This document shows positions 34,725 to 46,774 of a DNA stretch of 64,000 nt, piece by piece. The stretch is from NCBI GenBank assembly GCA_019915135.1, contig JAHLMK010000008.1, positions 62,001-126,000 on the forward strand, written 5' to 3'. Both the position numbers and the translations under genes were made by a program. Source of the stretch: Strobilurus pachycystidiatus. Its lineage: Eukaryota; Basidiomycota; Agaricomycetes; Agaricales; Physalacriaceae. The notes beneath the pieces were generated by a model that made no database searches, was not told where the DNA came from, and saw only the letters and a program-made list of their open reading frames with translations. Position 1 is the first letter of the stretch. The number at the start of each line of letters is the position of its first letter.

Positions 34725-35964
34725 CCGGTCGCGTAGCTGTAGAGCGCATTGCCCTTGACGAGTGGAAGTATACCTTATTCGGAAAGGTGCGCACCACTTG
34801 GTAAAGTACGTATAGGTGCACCAAGTAGAGCTGTAGAGATATCGCTACCAACATAGCCTCGTGTGCAGAGGGTGCCTCGGCGGACATTGAGCGCTAGACA
34901 TATACATCAATAAGTTCATTGAATAGAGGATCAGAATGATATCAGCGGCGACATCGTTTTGCAGCTCTCACAGCTTTGAAAAACGGGATCCTCGCCGTAC
35001 CGCTTGGGGCTACGGGCGGTGTAAATAGTACGGGCCTACGGAGAGCAAGAATAGGAATTATCAAAGCGAAATCGGATCTTATGGACTGTACCTAACTGGT
35101 TCCAGAGTAACAGACGTTTGGTGCACAGAGATGGGTGGCAGGAAGACTTACCTATGATTCAAGTCAGCCGTAAAGAACTGAGCTGGCGAGGCCTTTCGGG
35201 CTGACCATGAGGTCAGTGTAAACAAAGCTGTGACTTATCACGGCACGTACATTGGCATCAGCGAGCTCAGTTCGGCGCGTCAAAGTCTGCGAGTCTGATG
35301 ATCGTGCGCACATATGCTACTCAAAAAGGAATTATTTGATGTCGAGCGACGTCCTTCACGCGGACGTCGTGGGGCCAATCTCCCTGGGTGGGCACCATTG
35401 ACCCACGCTTCGACGTCTATACGTAGCTGCAAGTGGTTCCCAAAGCAGTAGTTAAGCTCAGTGAGTTATTGCGTCTTTCAGACTCGGCTTGAGACCTGCC
35501 TGGAGAATATCGATAATCCCACGGTCCACGGAGAAAAAGAGCAAACATAGGCGTCCTCCGGCCCGTGGATTGGGCAGGCTGAATCCGATTTCTCTGTCCA
35601 GAGCATGCGTGTGAGACGAATGCTCAAGGCCTGAAGCCTGAGCGCCCTGTTCTGCGATGCTCGTGATGGGACCAAGGTCCAGCGGTCGATCAATAGATGA
35701 CATACTTGACGTAGTGACGATCCTCCAGCCTGAGTACTGAGTACCGACAGCACTTCGGAATCGTAGTTGGATTGCAAGATAGCCACGTGGTCCCCATCAA
35801 AACATCGCGTTTTCATTCAGAATCACAAAATGCCATGAACTTGAGTAAACGTGATGATGGGTCCATGCCGTGTATTGATGATGATGCAACTCCGAGTCAA
35901 GCAGTGCGACGAGAAAAATCTCGAACGATAGAAATAATTCTGAACAGTGGGGTACGTGTATGAT
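34725..35964. other. Intergenic interval, no gene seen
   Basis: About 1.2 kb with short overlapping frames only (for example minus 35478-35816), none with a motif or convincing splice sites. It contains the upstream region of the DUF6699 gene on the left. No repeat was noticed. Confidence 0.45.
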
Positions 35965-37707
35965 CTACAAGTAGACTACTTTTTCAGAGTCTGTTGCATG
36001 CCTCGCCGACTGCTTCGATGCCTTGGCCGATATCGAAATGTTTAGTCCCCGATTCTTCATCACCTTCATACCGTCAAGACTGTGGGTCGGCGACAGAAGA
36101 ATCAAAGGTATCTTAACATCTACCGTTACGTTTTGAAGCGCCGGCCGCAGGTCATACGTTCCCTGCATGAACCGACTCCAGACCATATCCACGAACGTTT
36201 CGTCGAAAAATGTTGTAACCTGAGGGCCGTCGACGTACGACAAGTTGTCGATGGCAATGCTGAGGGTTTCCAGTTTGGTTACGAGGGCCAGATCGGGGCG
36301 CTTGTGGTTTACGACAAGAAGTGCAATGCATTTGCGCAGCGCCGCCTCGTGCTCATCCGCCCGTTGACCCTCGGACCAACAATGGTAGAAGAGATTGAGA
36401 GTGGTGAGGGCGGGGGTAAGGGAGAGGAGGCTCCGTAGGTAATCGATGTTAAGCGGCTGCATTATTGTCAAGACCTTCAACGAGCATCGAGATCTCTGAA
36501 CGAGACGAATCATGGCGGGGATTGTCTCGAGTGGGCAAATTTCGTCGCGTTCATCGTCATGCGAATTGTAGAGGACCTGGGTGTGGAGTTCTACGAGATT
36601 GGGAGCGTCGATGTGGTCCATTATCCAATGATGTGTGATGGACAACGACGAGAGGGACTCGAAGCAGAATATGTCAGGACCGTTGGGGTTGGTGAGAGCG
36701 TCAGAAGAAACGTGAGTTCTATCTGAGAGCTGTTCAGACACGAGGCGCAGTTCTCGGAGTCTGGAGCAATCCACCAGGGAGCGTAGACGGGTCAGGGCGC
36801 CAAAAGCGATCCAAGGATCCGTCCACTGGTGTTGAAGAGCCGACAGCTGTTTGAACGGCAGTGCGAGATGACAGCGAGCATTGTAGAGCTCGACGCCAGA
36901 CAGCATAGGCGCATCCTCAAACATGCGGAACACATGTGTGCGCAAGTCGTAATCTGACCAGATTGCGGACTCCTCGTAAGCGTTCTCGGGGATGAACAAC
37001 TTCAGCGATTCGAGACGGGGAAGCCGACCACTGACGAGCGTGAAGTCTGGGAGGAAATCCAGATCGCAGTCAAACGATACTTCGCGCCATCGTTCCGATG
37101 CCACCGCCAGGGCCCCCAGCCAAGCTCGACTTTTGTCGAAACCGTTTTCCCAATGCTTCGTCTTTTCTTCTCGAAACGTCGCGGAAATCGTGAGGGGAAG
37201 ATGACGACTTCTGGCAACGGCGCATTCTAGAAGGCGGGCCGACTCGATGCCCTTCTTCTCGGGCTTCACGTCGAAGGAGATGGAACACCACAAGACAGGA
37301 GTGGTCGCGACAATGGTCTTCCAATAATGGCAAACATGACCGAGCACCCACAGCCCTTCACCGGTACAAAGTATATTGTATGTGGAGAGGGAGTACAGCA
37401 GGAAGATATGTGTGAGAATCTCCGTGGGGAATTGCCTGAATGCAGATACGCGCGACAGGTAGATGTTGATTCTGGAGTGGACCGTGGAACGGAGGGAGTT
37501 GAGACGCGCGATCTCGCGGTCAATTGCCTCGAGATTGGCCACTTCTTTGGGTGTCACCTCCTCACGGAGTACCCTGGCGTCATCGTCGGGTAATGTAGCG
37601 TTTGTGGCCAGGTATGGGGCGAAGGAAGGCGGGAAAGCGTCGGGAAAGGGAAGAGCGAATCGACGATACTGCTCGGAAGCGTCCACAGGATAGCCGTCTT
37701 GATTCAT
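35965..37707 (-). CDS. F-box protein, single exon, 580 residues
   Basis: An uninterrupted 580-residue frame starts at ATG 37707 (MNQDGYPVDASEQ). A helical segment (EVANLEAIDREIARLNSLRS) precedes a clear F-box: FRQFPTEILTHIFLLYSL, then WVLGHVCHYWKTIVATTPVL and WCSISFD (about residues 90-150). The rest is leucine-rich (RLPRLESLKLFIPEN, LTRLRSLVDCSRLRELRLV, SLLSLTPALTTLNLFYH), as expected of F-box proteins that present substrates to an SCF ligase. It resembles the large, fast-evolving F-box families of Agaricomycetes. A GTATATATCC stretch lies only a few bases before the ATG, too close to be a normal TATA box. Substrate unknown. Confidence 0.9.
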   Translation of the reverse strand: MNQDGYPVDASEQYRRFALPFPDAFPPSFAPYLATNATLPDDDARVLREEVTPKEVANLEAIDREIARLNSLRSTVHSRINIYLSRVSAFRQFPTEILTHIFLLYSLSTYNILCTGEGLWVLGHVCHYWKTIVATTPVLWCSISFDVKPEKKGIESARLLECAVARSRHLPLTISATFREEKTKHWENGFDKSRAWLGALAVASERWREVSFDCDLDFLPDFTLVSGRLPRLESLKLFIPENAYEESAIWSDYDLRTHVFRMFEDAPMLSGVELYNARCHLALPFKQLSALQHQWTDPWIAFGALTRLRSLVDCSRLRELRLVSEQLSDRTHVSSDALTNPNGPDIFCFESLSSLSITHHWIMDHIDAPNLVELHTQVLYNSHDDERDEICPLETIPAMIRLVQRSRCSLKVLTIMQPLNIDYLRSLLSLTPALTTLNLFYHCWSEGQRADEHEAALRKCIALLVVNHKRPDLALVTKLETLSIAIDNLSYVDGPQVTTFFDETFVDMVWSRFMQGTYDLRPALQNVTVDVKIPLILLSPTHSLDGMKVMKNRGLNISISAKASKQSARHATDSEKVVYL

Positions 37708-40198
37708 AGAGTATATATCCGCGGCTTCTCGAAGGGACGCGCCCGGGACAACGGTATCTGATTGTTGTGTCTGAGTGAATGGTTCTCGATGCTGTCTGTC
37801 GGACTCGGAAACCTACAAGTCTGAAATGTCCTGAGATGGTTGCGGTAGCGTCGAGTCCGTCGAGCGTGTGTTGTATGCCCCTTCGAAGTTCGCGATGGAC
37901 TCGAGATGAAGGAGACGAGGTACAAAAAGAAAGGCACGTCATCGGCATTTCCGAGCCGGAAGCTAGACACGTGGCAGACCTTGCCTGCCCGAGTCTCGAC
38001 GCTCTGTTTTTGGTCATCACAACGCTGTCCATTCAGCCGAAAAACTCACACCAGGCGATACGTACTCCTGCGCCTTACTGGATTCTTTGTCTCATCTTAC
38101 GGATCAGATTTGCCCTCAATTATATGCCACAAGTACCTCTGAGACTGGTGGCCATGAATCGCTCTGAAACTTGTCCCAGAAATCCTCAATCCCGAATCGG
38201 ATACACTGCCCCAGCCCAGCGGCTTTCTCTTCCCAGACCCGTTCTATGCTTGTCTGTCGTGTACACGCAGCTATCACACGGCCACTCCCTTAGCTAGGGT
38301 ACTACGGAGAGAAAAGTCGACGTCAAACTGCTACTTATCATAGGAAATCCCTCCCCGTTTGCGCAATTGCGCTCGATTCTTTGCGTTCTGACTGTTTCGC
38401 GGGGGGATATCTTATAGATAAAAGGTAGGCTCTCGCGCCTAAAGCAACATCAAATTGAAAACGATCTTTTCCAGTGACCCATTGCCATACCTGGTCATCG
38501 AGAGCGCTTGCCCTTCCGGTCTCTATGCATGTTTCTGAGTACCTATTTGTATGGAGATTGCGACTGGACGTGAAACGGAAATTTCCGTCCATTCTTTGCG
38601 GACATCAACCACTGGTATGTCATTATTCTCGCTAGTTATGCCACAGTCAGTCCCTGGATGACATCTCTTGCATAAATCAGCTCGCCAACCTCATGGCTCT
38701 TTCGGGTGGCTTGCGGTGAGATGACACAAAGATTGCCGTCGGTGAAGAGTCGAATTTATATACAGCTGTAAGGATTTTCGGAGCCAGGTAGGTTTTATGT
38801 GGTATAGTACACTTGATATCTTGACGATCACACCCTCGAAGGACCTCGCGAAGGTGGAGTCTGCGGAGATTGTCGTGCCTTTGTCCAATTACAGCAACTT
38901 CTGCGTACGTACCTGTGCATTCCGGACGCCATTGTTCTTTGTCTCGAGCACTTCTATGTATAACGTTAGGTTGGCGACATGGCGGCCAACTTTCCACTTA
39001 TGATACGCTTTCTTGGGCGGGGCTAGTACTGACTTTTTTCCTCTAGGGAATCAATTGACACCGAGTGGACCTTTGTGTATCTTCCGTCTCGCGCAGAGAG
39101 GCACCACCATGAGTCTCGACTTCTCTACGCCCTATGCAAGAAAGAGCTGTAGACGGATCTACATCAAGCTGCGTGAGACCAACGCATGACTTACCAACAT
39201 TTGATGTGGTGAGTCACAGTCCAGTGGGTTCATCCTTGTTCAAATAAACGGCTGACAAGCTGGCAGACCTTGTGTCCGAGTCCTTATACTTATTAATCTC
39301 TTGCGACGCGTCACGGAGTGCGTCCACAGCCCTCAAAGACGCTTCACATGCCGGTATTCACATTTATCTAGCGTTTCACTGACAGAGTGATCCCGTAGCG
39401 ACAATCATTTGATGGTCCATGACTCTGATCAAAGATCATGTTGGTCTCACCAATAGTCCGCTTCCAACGGGTCTTGATTCGTCTTTTCCAACGAGGCTGA
39501 CGGTCCACAGGCGCTTGGTATACCAGGTAACTCATACCGACGACTCGTGACAAGGTGTGTCGCGCCCTGAGCTTCGACACCTCGCTCTGGCCTGGGTACA
39601 CCTTGCACTCATGCTCCGGAACGTAGGGCTGCGCATCCTGAATGCGATCCGAGTATAGTCACTATAGCGAGGTTTCCTTTTCCATTCGCGCGAGTCAAGC
39701 TCATTCACCCCGCCGCCATTCGGCCTGATTGTTGCAGTGTTTGACGAATCATCTACTTTCCACCGCAGGCTTCCGTTTTTGCCTCGCTATTCCATCCTTT
39801 CGTCGTTGAGGCTATCCATAGTAGGTCCATATCGGCAGATTCTTATGTTGTACTCATGCGAGTGCTGTTTAGCACGCCTCGAGGCGTTCAAGGTGAAATC
39901 AGCAGCTTTAACATGCCTATTCAATCAACAGCAATCCGGATTGCGGAAGATGGCGGTGAATCTCACGGCATCGAAGAGGAGTTCCCCGGCCTCATTGATT
40001 GATCGAATGATGGGTATCCCCATGGAAGGTTACATTGCTGATCCTTCGTCTGCGTGAGCGGCGTGGGCGGCCGCGTGGCTATACTGGAAGCGGCTCAGAC
40101 CGATTTACAGCTATATCATTAGCGCCAAGCCCAAATGGAGGTACCAGATCAATGACATACGAATGGCGATGCGCGTCACTCACTTAACAGCAGTATGC
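37708..40198. other. Intergenic interval, 2.5 kb, with possible coding fragments
   Basis: No gene could be built. A plus-strand fragment at about 38812-39153 may be spliced: YLDDHTLEGPREGGVCGDCR..LQQLL, then after a candidate acceptor (CCTCTAG, about 39048) ESIDTEWTFVYLPSRAERHH, ESRLLYALCKKEL and a stop. I do not recognise it. Minus frame 39368-39601 has VYQAPVDRQPRWKRRIKTRW but no context. Confidence 0.35.
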
Positions 40199-40204
40199 TA
40201 TAAA
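40199..40204 (+). promoter_or_regulatory. TATA box candidate of the plus-strand DUF6699 gene
   Basis: TATAAA in GTATGCTATAAAGAACAG, 48 bp upstream of the ATG at 40252. The paralogue at 34679 has TATAAG at a similar distance. Confidence 0.4.
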
Positions 40205-40251
40205 GAACAGCTTTGTCCTACGTACTATTCCTCAACGCTACCCTTCCCGTC

Positions 40252-41097
40252 ATGTCCACCTACTCACAGTCGTCATCCTCGAAAGGCGTCCATTGGAGCA
40301 GCGACGTCGACGACTCATATCATCGCGACAACCTCCGGCGACAATCTTCTGCACGTCCACAGCCGGTTCAATACGCTTATCCGACCCATGGGAGGAGTGG
40401 GAGTGCATCCTCCTCGGGATCATCCGGCTACTCTTCTGGCTCATACTCGCCAGAGAGTGCCCCCATCCATGACCTCAACAAGGTCATGGCGACCAATCAT
40501 CTATCCTCTCCCCGCTTCACGCCCGCGCCAGGTCACTCGTACTCGTCGAGTGACTCGTCCAGCTCCAGTGGTTCTCGCACGCCGGAGAAGCGCTCCACGC
40601 ATCCTCTGCCCGCGGATGACCACGACCCATTCGCGAGTAGGAAAGCGACGAAGGTCGACGCGAGTGTGAAGCTCGTGTCAGACCTGAATACTATCCTCCG
40701 GGCCGTCGATATCAGCAAGCGCGACAAAAGTGCTCGTTTGATCGATAGTTACGGTATGAGGGCTGCCACAGAGCCAGGCAGAACCTCAATGACGCTTCTA
40801 GTCGTCCTGCCGATTACGACGCACTGGCTATGGGACAAGACTCTCGCTATACGAAACGACAAGAAGAACATATCCGTGGCGGATGTCATCACCAAAATCC
40901 ACCAGCATTTTCTGCACAAGCTGACGGACGATGAATTGAGGAGACACGACTCCCAGGGGAAAGTGGGGAGGCTACAGCACAGTGGCGAGATACGGCGATA
41001 CGATCTGCTGCCTCAGGATCGCAGAGGTGTCGAACAGATTAGACTCGTCGACGCGCAGACAAACACGTGGGAGCTAATCCTGGGCCCAACGCCGTGA
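40252..41097 (+). CDS. DUF6699-type protein, single exon
   Basis: The frame from ATG 40252 (MSTYSQSSSSKGVHW) gives 281 residues. The N-terminal 110 or so residues are very rich in Ser, Arg and Pro and probably disordered. The C-terminal half carries the DUF6699 pattern: VKLVSDLNTILRAVDIS, then TSMTLLVVLPITTHWLWDKT with LAIRNDKKNISVADVITK and IHQHFLHKLTDDEL. It closes with RRYDLLPQDRRGVEQIRLVD and NTWELILGP. The similar gene at 34050-34679 lies about 5.5 kb away in the opposite direction, with an F-box gene between them, so the pair may come from an inverted duplication. Role unknown; no signal peptide or membrane segment. Confidence 0.8.
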   Translation: MSTYSQSSSSKGVHWSSDVDDSYHRDNLRRQSSARPQPVQYAYPTHGRSGSASSSGSSGYSSGSYSPESAPIHDLNKVMATNHLSSPRFTPAPGHSYSSSDSSSSSGSRTPEKRSTHPLPADDHDPFASRKATKVDASVKLVSDLNTILRAVDISKRDKSARLIDSYGMRAATEPGRTSMTLLVVLPITTHWLWDKTLAIRNDKKNISVADVITKIHQHFLHKLTDDELRRHDSQGKVGRLQHSGEIRRYDLLPQDRRGVEQIRLVDAQTNTWELILGPTP

Positions 41098-41978
41098 TGT
41101 AGTCCTCTCAGCATCAGCTAACTTATCATAGTATACGACATTTCTCTGTCATTGATCCTGCCTGACTCAATATTCACGTCTCGCTCTTTTCACAAATGAC
41201 CACGTTTAACCCCTCTCTATTATATCTAGTATGGACCATTACCATTAGTCTATCACTACAGTAGTCACCGTCAACGAGATAATACACCCACCTCTCTGCG
41301 GAACCTGAATTCGATGTACAATGAGAGTGATTCACTGTCAGTGATATTCAAACGTATCTGTCACGTGAAAGTTCGCGTCTCTCCGTCACGTCGTCATCGT
41401 GACTCGCCGTAAGCCCATGTTTAACAAACGCATTCATGCACTCTGTGTCCTCTACCACTCAACTCGAAGCGTCAATCTACGCAACCCTCTCGACTGCCAG
41501 CACGGCCGTGCTTCACAGTATCCTCCAGACTCCGAGGCGTATGTTACCGAAGTACCCAAAACAGACACCATATCTCGCACCGAGGTGCGACTACACGACT
41601 GCTTTGAGTTTTGGAACTCGATATGATTTTTATCCTCTGCTTGCATATCATGATCTACACTTCTTCTAGCCTCCTTGTCGGCGCAAAGTGATTACGGCAA
41701 CGTCTATTGTTCCTTTTGGGATCAAGAACAAGCGACGAGCGCTTCCATCTCTCTCTGGAACAATTAGCTTGATGTATCCCATGATCTTCTGATGGGAGAC
41801 AGCGATGTTAAATGGGAGCAAGTTCTGTGGCGACAGTGGTCAAGCACCTTTCTTCCCCTCGTCATTCGCCTCTATCACACCCATTCCCGAAACACCATAA
41901 ATAAAGACTCTTTGATCATAGTAGTATCAATCTCCCTTTTGCACATCATTCTGTCTGACGCTTCCGATTTGACAGGCA
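41098..41978. other. Intergenic interval
   Basis: No coding signal was seen. Near the right end an ATAAATAA stretch (41897-41904) about 80 bp before the next ATG could be a TATA element. Confidence 0.4.
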
Positions 41979-43142
41979 ATGGTGCAAATCGTCCTGCCCG
42001 GCGAGATTACCGACTATGTTATCGACTTCTTGGCGAACCGAAAATCCTTGTTGGCTATGTCGAGCGTCTCTTCCACCACTCTTCCGCGGTGTCGATATCA
42101 CCTGCTGTCTACACTTGTCTTGTCTGCTGATGGGGATTCCCAAGCAGAATCGATCCTTACCCTCCTAGATATCTTGCATTCCAAGAACTTCATCGCTCCG
42201 TTTGTGAACAAGCTGGAAGTTTACGACGTTGCAGCAGGTAGAACGTACCTAGACGCACTCTACCCACTCCTCACACGTCTGCCGCACCTGAAGTCCGTGG
42301 TTTTCTCTGGAGTCCACTTTCTTGGTCTTGATGACACCACTGTCTTCCTTGAAGCGTTTTCTGAACGTCGGATAGAGGTCTTGAAGATCCTCAATTGTGG
42401 AATAACGGTGGAGATGCTCTTCACGATGATACGTGGTATCAGGTCGTTCACCTTCGAGGGCTTGCGTATTCCCGACTACGAGGAGGAAGATGAAGACTTG
42501 ATTACCGAACCACACACCGCGTCTAACGAGGATATCGATGATGAATTCAATGAGAATTCACCCTCACCCACCACCAACGACTATGATACTTTGGTTGAGC
42601 TCATGGTTTTCCTTGAGCTATATGTTCTCCCCAACTTTCCCGACGGCTCCCGCCTTGCGATAGTACCCACCGCAGGTCACGAAGGCCTTGCCGAGGAAAT
42701 GATTCGAGTCTCGCCGGCTATCATAGCCGCAGACGGCCGCCAATGGGAAATATCATCCCCCATCCAGATATACCGCCAACCGCTTGACGACCCAGAGTTT
42801 GGCATCCCACCTGCAATCGACTTTGATGCGACTCCGTTGGCCGGGGCACTGGAACGGCCTGTTATAAAGGAGCTGGAGTTATTCGTCCGGACGGCGGGGG
42901 ATCACGTATTATTGGACTTGTTCGGCAGCAAGAGATACGGGCCTGTAGAGCTTCAGAGCATAAGAGTCAGCCCAGGACATGTGGTTTCGCCGCGGATTCT
43001 CGAAGGTGTTGGACGCATCATCAACGTGCTTAACAAGCGGCTGGAATGTCTGGACATGAATAACAACATACTCCCTCGTACGTCGATCAAGTTGTGCATG
43101 CTAAGTAGCCACGAGACTCACCCGTGGAAACCTAGCAATTGA
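41979..43142 (+). CDS. F-box-like protein, 387 residues
   Basis: A continuous frame starts at ATG 41979. The N-terminus VQIVLPGEITDYVIDFLANR, KSLLAMSSVSSTTLPRCRYH and LLSTLVL matches the F-box-like start of basidiomycete proteins (LPxEIxDxIIDxL..L..CS..S..L..+R..L). A leucine-rich region follows (LLTRLPHLKSVVFSGVHFL). The middle has an acidic insertion (YEEEDEDLITEPH). Leucine-rich sequence returns near the end (KELELFVRTAGDHVLLDLF). A GTACGT just after NNNILPR (about 43078) could be the donor of a last intron, so the final 20 residues or so are uncertain. It is probably a substrate adaptor for SCF ubiquitin ligases, with unknown target. Confidence 0.75.
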   Translation: MVQIVLPGEITDYVIDFLANRKSLLAMSSVSSTTLPRCRYHLLSTLVLSADGDSQAESILTLLDILHSKNFIAPFVNKLEVYDVAAGRTYLDALYPLLTRLPHLKSVVFSGVHFLGLDDTTVFLEAFSERRIEVLKILNCGITVEMLFTMIRGIRSFTFEGLRIPDYEEEDEDLITEPHTASNEDIDDEFNENSPSPTTNDYDTLVELMVFLELYVLPNFPDGSRLAIVPTAGHEGLAEEMIRVSPAIIAADGRQWEISSPIQIYRQPLDDPEFGIPPAIDFDATPLAGALERPVIKELELFVRTAGDHVLLDLFGSKRYGPVELQSIRVSPGHVVSPRILEGVGRIINVLNKRLECLDMNNNILPRTSIKLCMLSSHETHPWKPSN

Positions 43143-43759
43143 CTTGGAGTCATGTATACCGGTTCATCGTGTCGAGAGGCTTTTCTATAGTCAATTTCAT
43201 CTATAGTACTTAGGCCTTGCTGTTTCGCCTCATGAACAGTGGGCTTTTATCATAGCACGTATAATATACTCCTACGTTCATATCGACGTCTGATAATCTA
43301 CTCATGCATGGCAATATCATGGACCATAATGATAGGCTTTCATGGAATGGATGGGACGTCTTTGTCAGACAAGACGAAAATAGAATTATAGACTACTCGT
43401 AATAGCATCGTCAAGTCTCCTGGCAGATCACCGGCTAACTCGGTCCTCAGAATTTTAGCGCGCAGGCGAGTAGCGACAAACAGTCTCCGATCTACAAAAC
43501 TTACTTGCACCTGTATAGGGATATTCTTTCTCTGCTCCCGCCGAATCCGCCGACCTCGAGATCCCCTCCCTTGCACCATCAGCTTCGCTTCGCCACATGA
43601 TGAAGACATATACCATCAACGCAATCGGTCATCGCACTACACTTTCACACTCTGATACCCGTCCATTCCTACCTAAGAATGCTGCGAGTAAGTAGTTGAC
43701 CTAGAAGCCATATCCGAGTCCAGATCTCCACTCGACCCCACCCTACCCATATCCCTACT
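43143..43759. other. Intergenic interval between convergent genes
   Basis: 3' flanks of the F-box-like gene and of the PriB-like regulator. Only short frames without motifs occur (for example minus 43340-43609). Confidence 0.4.
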
Positions 43760-46700
43760 CTAGAACCCCAACTGCTCAACGAAGCTCTGCCACGTCGCGT
43801 CCAACATAGGCGGACTCCCATTGATACTCCCCGCAAAGTTCCCAAACCCACTCGGCGACCCCATGCTAAATGACCCCATCCCCCCGTCCTGCCCTTGTCC
43901 AACCCCAACCCCTCCCCCTCCTACGCCATCAGCAAACATCCCCTCCATTGCCCCGAAATCAACTGCATCAGTAGCGATATCGAACAAATTCGGCGTCAGG
44001 TCAAATGCCATGTCATCCATTGTGCGCATATCCGCCGTGATCGTCGGGTGCACATGTGGGACTGAGGGCGGGCTGGGTTGGTTCGGCGCGGTAGCAGGTG
44101 AAGCCGGGTTGTTCGAGATCAAATGTGTTTTCCCGCCTATCCTGTCCAATTCTGCATCGTGTCCATTCCCGACTCCGACTTCCACCGCGTCGTGTGCTTT
44201 CTTCTTGAGCGACAGTATCGTATCCTGAGAAAACTCAGTCCATCAAGAAGTGCCCTCAAAACGAGATTAAGGACTCACAAGCATGTTTCCAGCAGGCCGA
44301 CACGTCGGTGCGGCTTCCTCGAACAACCCCGCTACCGTATCCAGCTCAGCCAACGAGGGTTTCGTCATCTTCGATGTAGGCGCTCGCGTTACTAGGATGC
44401 ACATCGCGATCTAGATCATACAGTTCAGACATGGGCCAAACCATGAACGAGATCAAAAACTTACCGCCCCAGACAATGCGTGACTCCAAACCAGGTTCAC
44501 CCTCGCACTCAAAGCGGGCGCGTTGAGCCTCACCATCCTCAGACCCTGAATCATCCGCCACGCAGACCGATACGTAGACATCACGGACGGCACATATCGA
44601 TGCCTTGTCAGATCCTGTGGTTGATCTTGAAGGGCTTGCGCGAAATACGCTCGATGAAGGTGCAGGAGGACTCAACAGCCGTTTAGTATGAGAGGAAAGG
44701 CGAGGGATATGGCACGAACCCGTCTCCTTGTACATCAAGACCAACCACCTCTGCATATAGTGTATCGCGTTCTGCTCTTCAAGTGGCCCACATGCCTGGA
44801 GCCCTTGTGGCACCGGGAAGTCTCTGATCTTTTTATCGAGCTCAAGGACGACGTTGTAGGACGGGTTCTTTGATCCAAAAGCGGTAGACATGACGGTGTG
44901 TACGAGTGTGGTGTATTGCCATAGCCATGAGTGTACTAAAACGAATCAGCGTCACGAAGAGAGAAGCTTGGGAAACATACACCCAGACTCCCGCGACCCA
45001 TCCGGATGTATGATCTCCTCGGTATCAATAGGCAGCGGACAGTCGATGTATTGGCTAGACATGATGGGCGGGCGACCGAATTGAAAGCTCTAAACCAATG
45101 CTGGTTAGCTCTGGGATAACAACGATCAGGTAAGTCAACGCGAACCTGCCATGCATCAGAAGTGTACAATTGCCAAAAGACCCTCCCGCGCCGTTGTGCA
45201 TAGTCCTCGTTGAGCTTCCATCGGGCACTATTGAGGTGAAGACCAATCTAGGGATTTTCCGTCAACAAAAGCGAGACACAGTGAGGAACGGGGAACGTAC
45301 CATTTGACCTACCCTCACAGCCACGCCAAAGGTCGTCCACGTCGAGTTGTTCCCTAAACTTTCCCAGTCCGCCAGATCCTGGTACTGGCAAAAGTGTATC
45401 TGTGGCACGTTGAGCGTGGTGGTATTCGATTGGGATTGTCTCACCATTGCCTGAATTGCGTTCAAGGTTGTATTCCGATTTATAGACGAGAACCCAAAGG
45501 CGGCTTTTGCAAGGTAGTAGTACTCCTGCGCATCGACAGGGTATGGATGTTTCTCTTGATCAAAGAGGCACGCGAGGGCAAAGACAATGAAAAGGAGAGC
45601 AAGTTTGTGGTGACAGTCTGGTGACATCGTGTGAAAAGATCTGTACCGGTGTGAGCTGCGATCTAGAGACAACAAAGAGACCTACTCTGATCGATATATG
45701 ACGCACAGGATTTCGTCGAATAGTTCCTTTCTCGGAACCGGTGTATATCTGCAAAGTTGTTAGTTGAACGGAAGGCGTATAGAGGAGACGATGGACAGGT
45801 ATCTTCCAGCCTCCAAGTACACTTCACACAGTCGGCTTGCCTCCGATAGTGGTGGAAGGAGGTTGAATACTTCCATGCCAAGTTCGTGATCCAGCGCCGT
45901 CGTGTCGGCGCAATGCGACTCAATAACTCGCTTGGATACACGAGGAAGGACAAGCGTCGACTCCGATTGAGGCTTACAGAGAACACGAATGAGATACTGG
46001 GCAACGATCAGACCGACAAATGACGGGACAGAGCGAGGGCGAACCTCTGAACGAGCTGTCTTGCCAAGGAAATTGGATTCTCCATTCAAGCCAATGGTCA
46101 GAGTGCCGAATGCGTCGATGAAGCTCTCATCGTCTAGTGAGTCGTCCGATGCTGTTTTAGGCGTGGATCCCGACGGCGAGGAGGACGACGAGGAACCATT
46201 GCCATTGTTATTGCCATTCGCCAACGACGATTGTGGTGCTTTGATCTGGAGAAGGTCGGGGAGAAGAAGGGGATGCGGCTCGTTTGAGACCATCGCTTGC
46301 AGGTCTTTGAGGGCAGTTTCTAGCTGGCGAATGCGTGAGCAAAGGTGTTCGATGCGGTCGTGCAGCTGCTCTGTGTTGGCGAGGACGAGTCTGTATTGAT
46401 ATCCATCAGCGCCCGCTTCGCGCACGAGACTCGGAATTACCTGTTGCCCTTGCCAGTCGTCAGTGATCCTGTGCATCACCATCTGTCAGTAAATGCATTC
46501 AGCACGCGCGGACCACCCACCATCGGGACATATAGACCCGCATCCCCTCGACACGCATTTTTCGCAAGGAACCTGCGACATCCAGCATTAAGATGCGCCC
46601 ATCGACTGGAGAGATTGCGTACATTCTTGTCGCAGCGCAGCTTCAGACGCCGACATTCTGCGCACGAGGTCGGGCTGTTTGAGTGTGAATTTGATTTGCG

Positions 46701-46774
46701 ATTCGGCAAGGAGGCGCTGCGTACACACGGCCGGGTTTCCGTCGAGGCTTGTCGTTTCCCTGGTCCTTGGCCAT
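43760..46774 (-). CDS. PriB-like Zn(II)2Cys6 transcription factor, 13 exons
   Basis: Exons (start to end on the minus strand): 46774-46725, 46674-46623, 46572-46521, 46468-46441, 46390-45797, 45748-45686, 45640-45313, 45247-45146, 45089-44981, 44935-44720, 44670-44465, 44410-44279, 44224-43760; total 798 residues. The zinc cluster spans exons 2 and 3: Cys21, 24, 31, 37, 40 and 49 in TSCAECRRLKLRCDKN then VPCEKCVRRGCGSICP. It is followed by GSLTTGKGNR and a heptad-type helix (QLHDRIEHLCSRIRQLETAL), the layout of Lentinula PriB. The fungal-TF middle homology region follows (GLHLNSARWKLNE, RRGRVFWQLYTSDAWQ, FQFGRPPIM..YIDCPLP). A Gly/Pro-rich tail may activate transcription. It should bind DNA in the nucleus; PriB itself is linked to fruiting-body development. 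Exon 10 uses donor GTTCGT and exon 8 uses GTTCGC. Confidence 0.9.
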
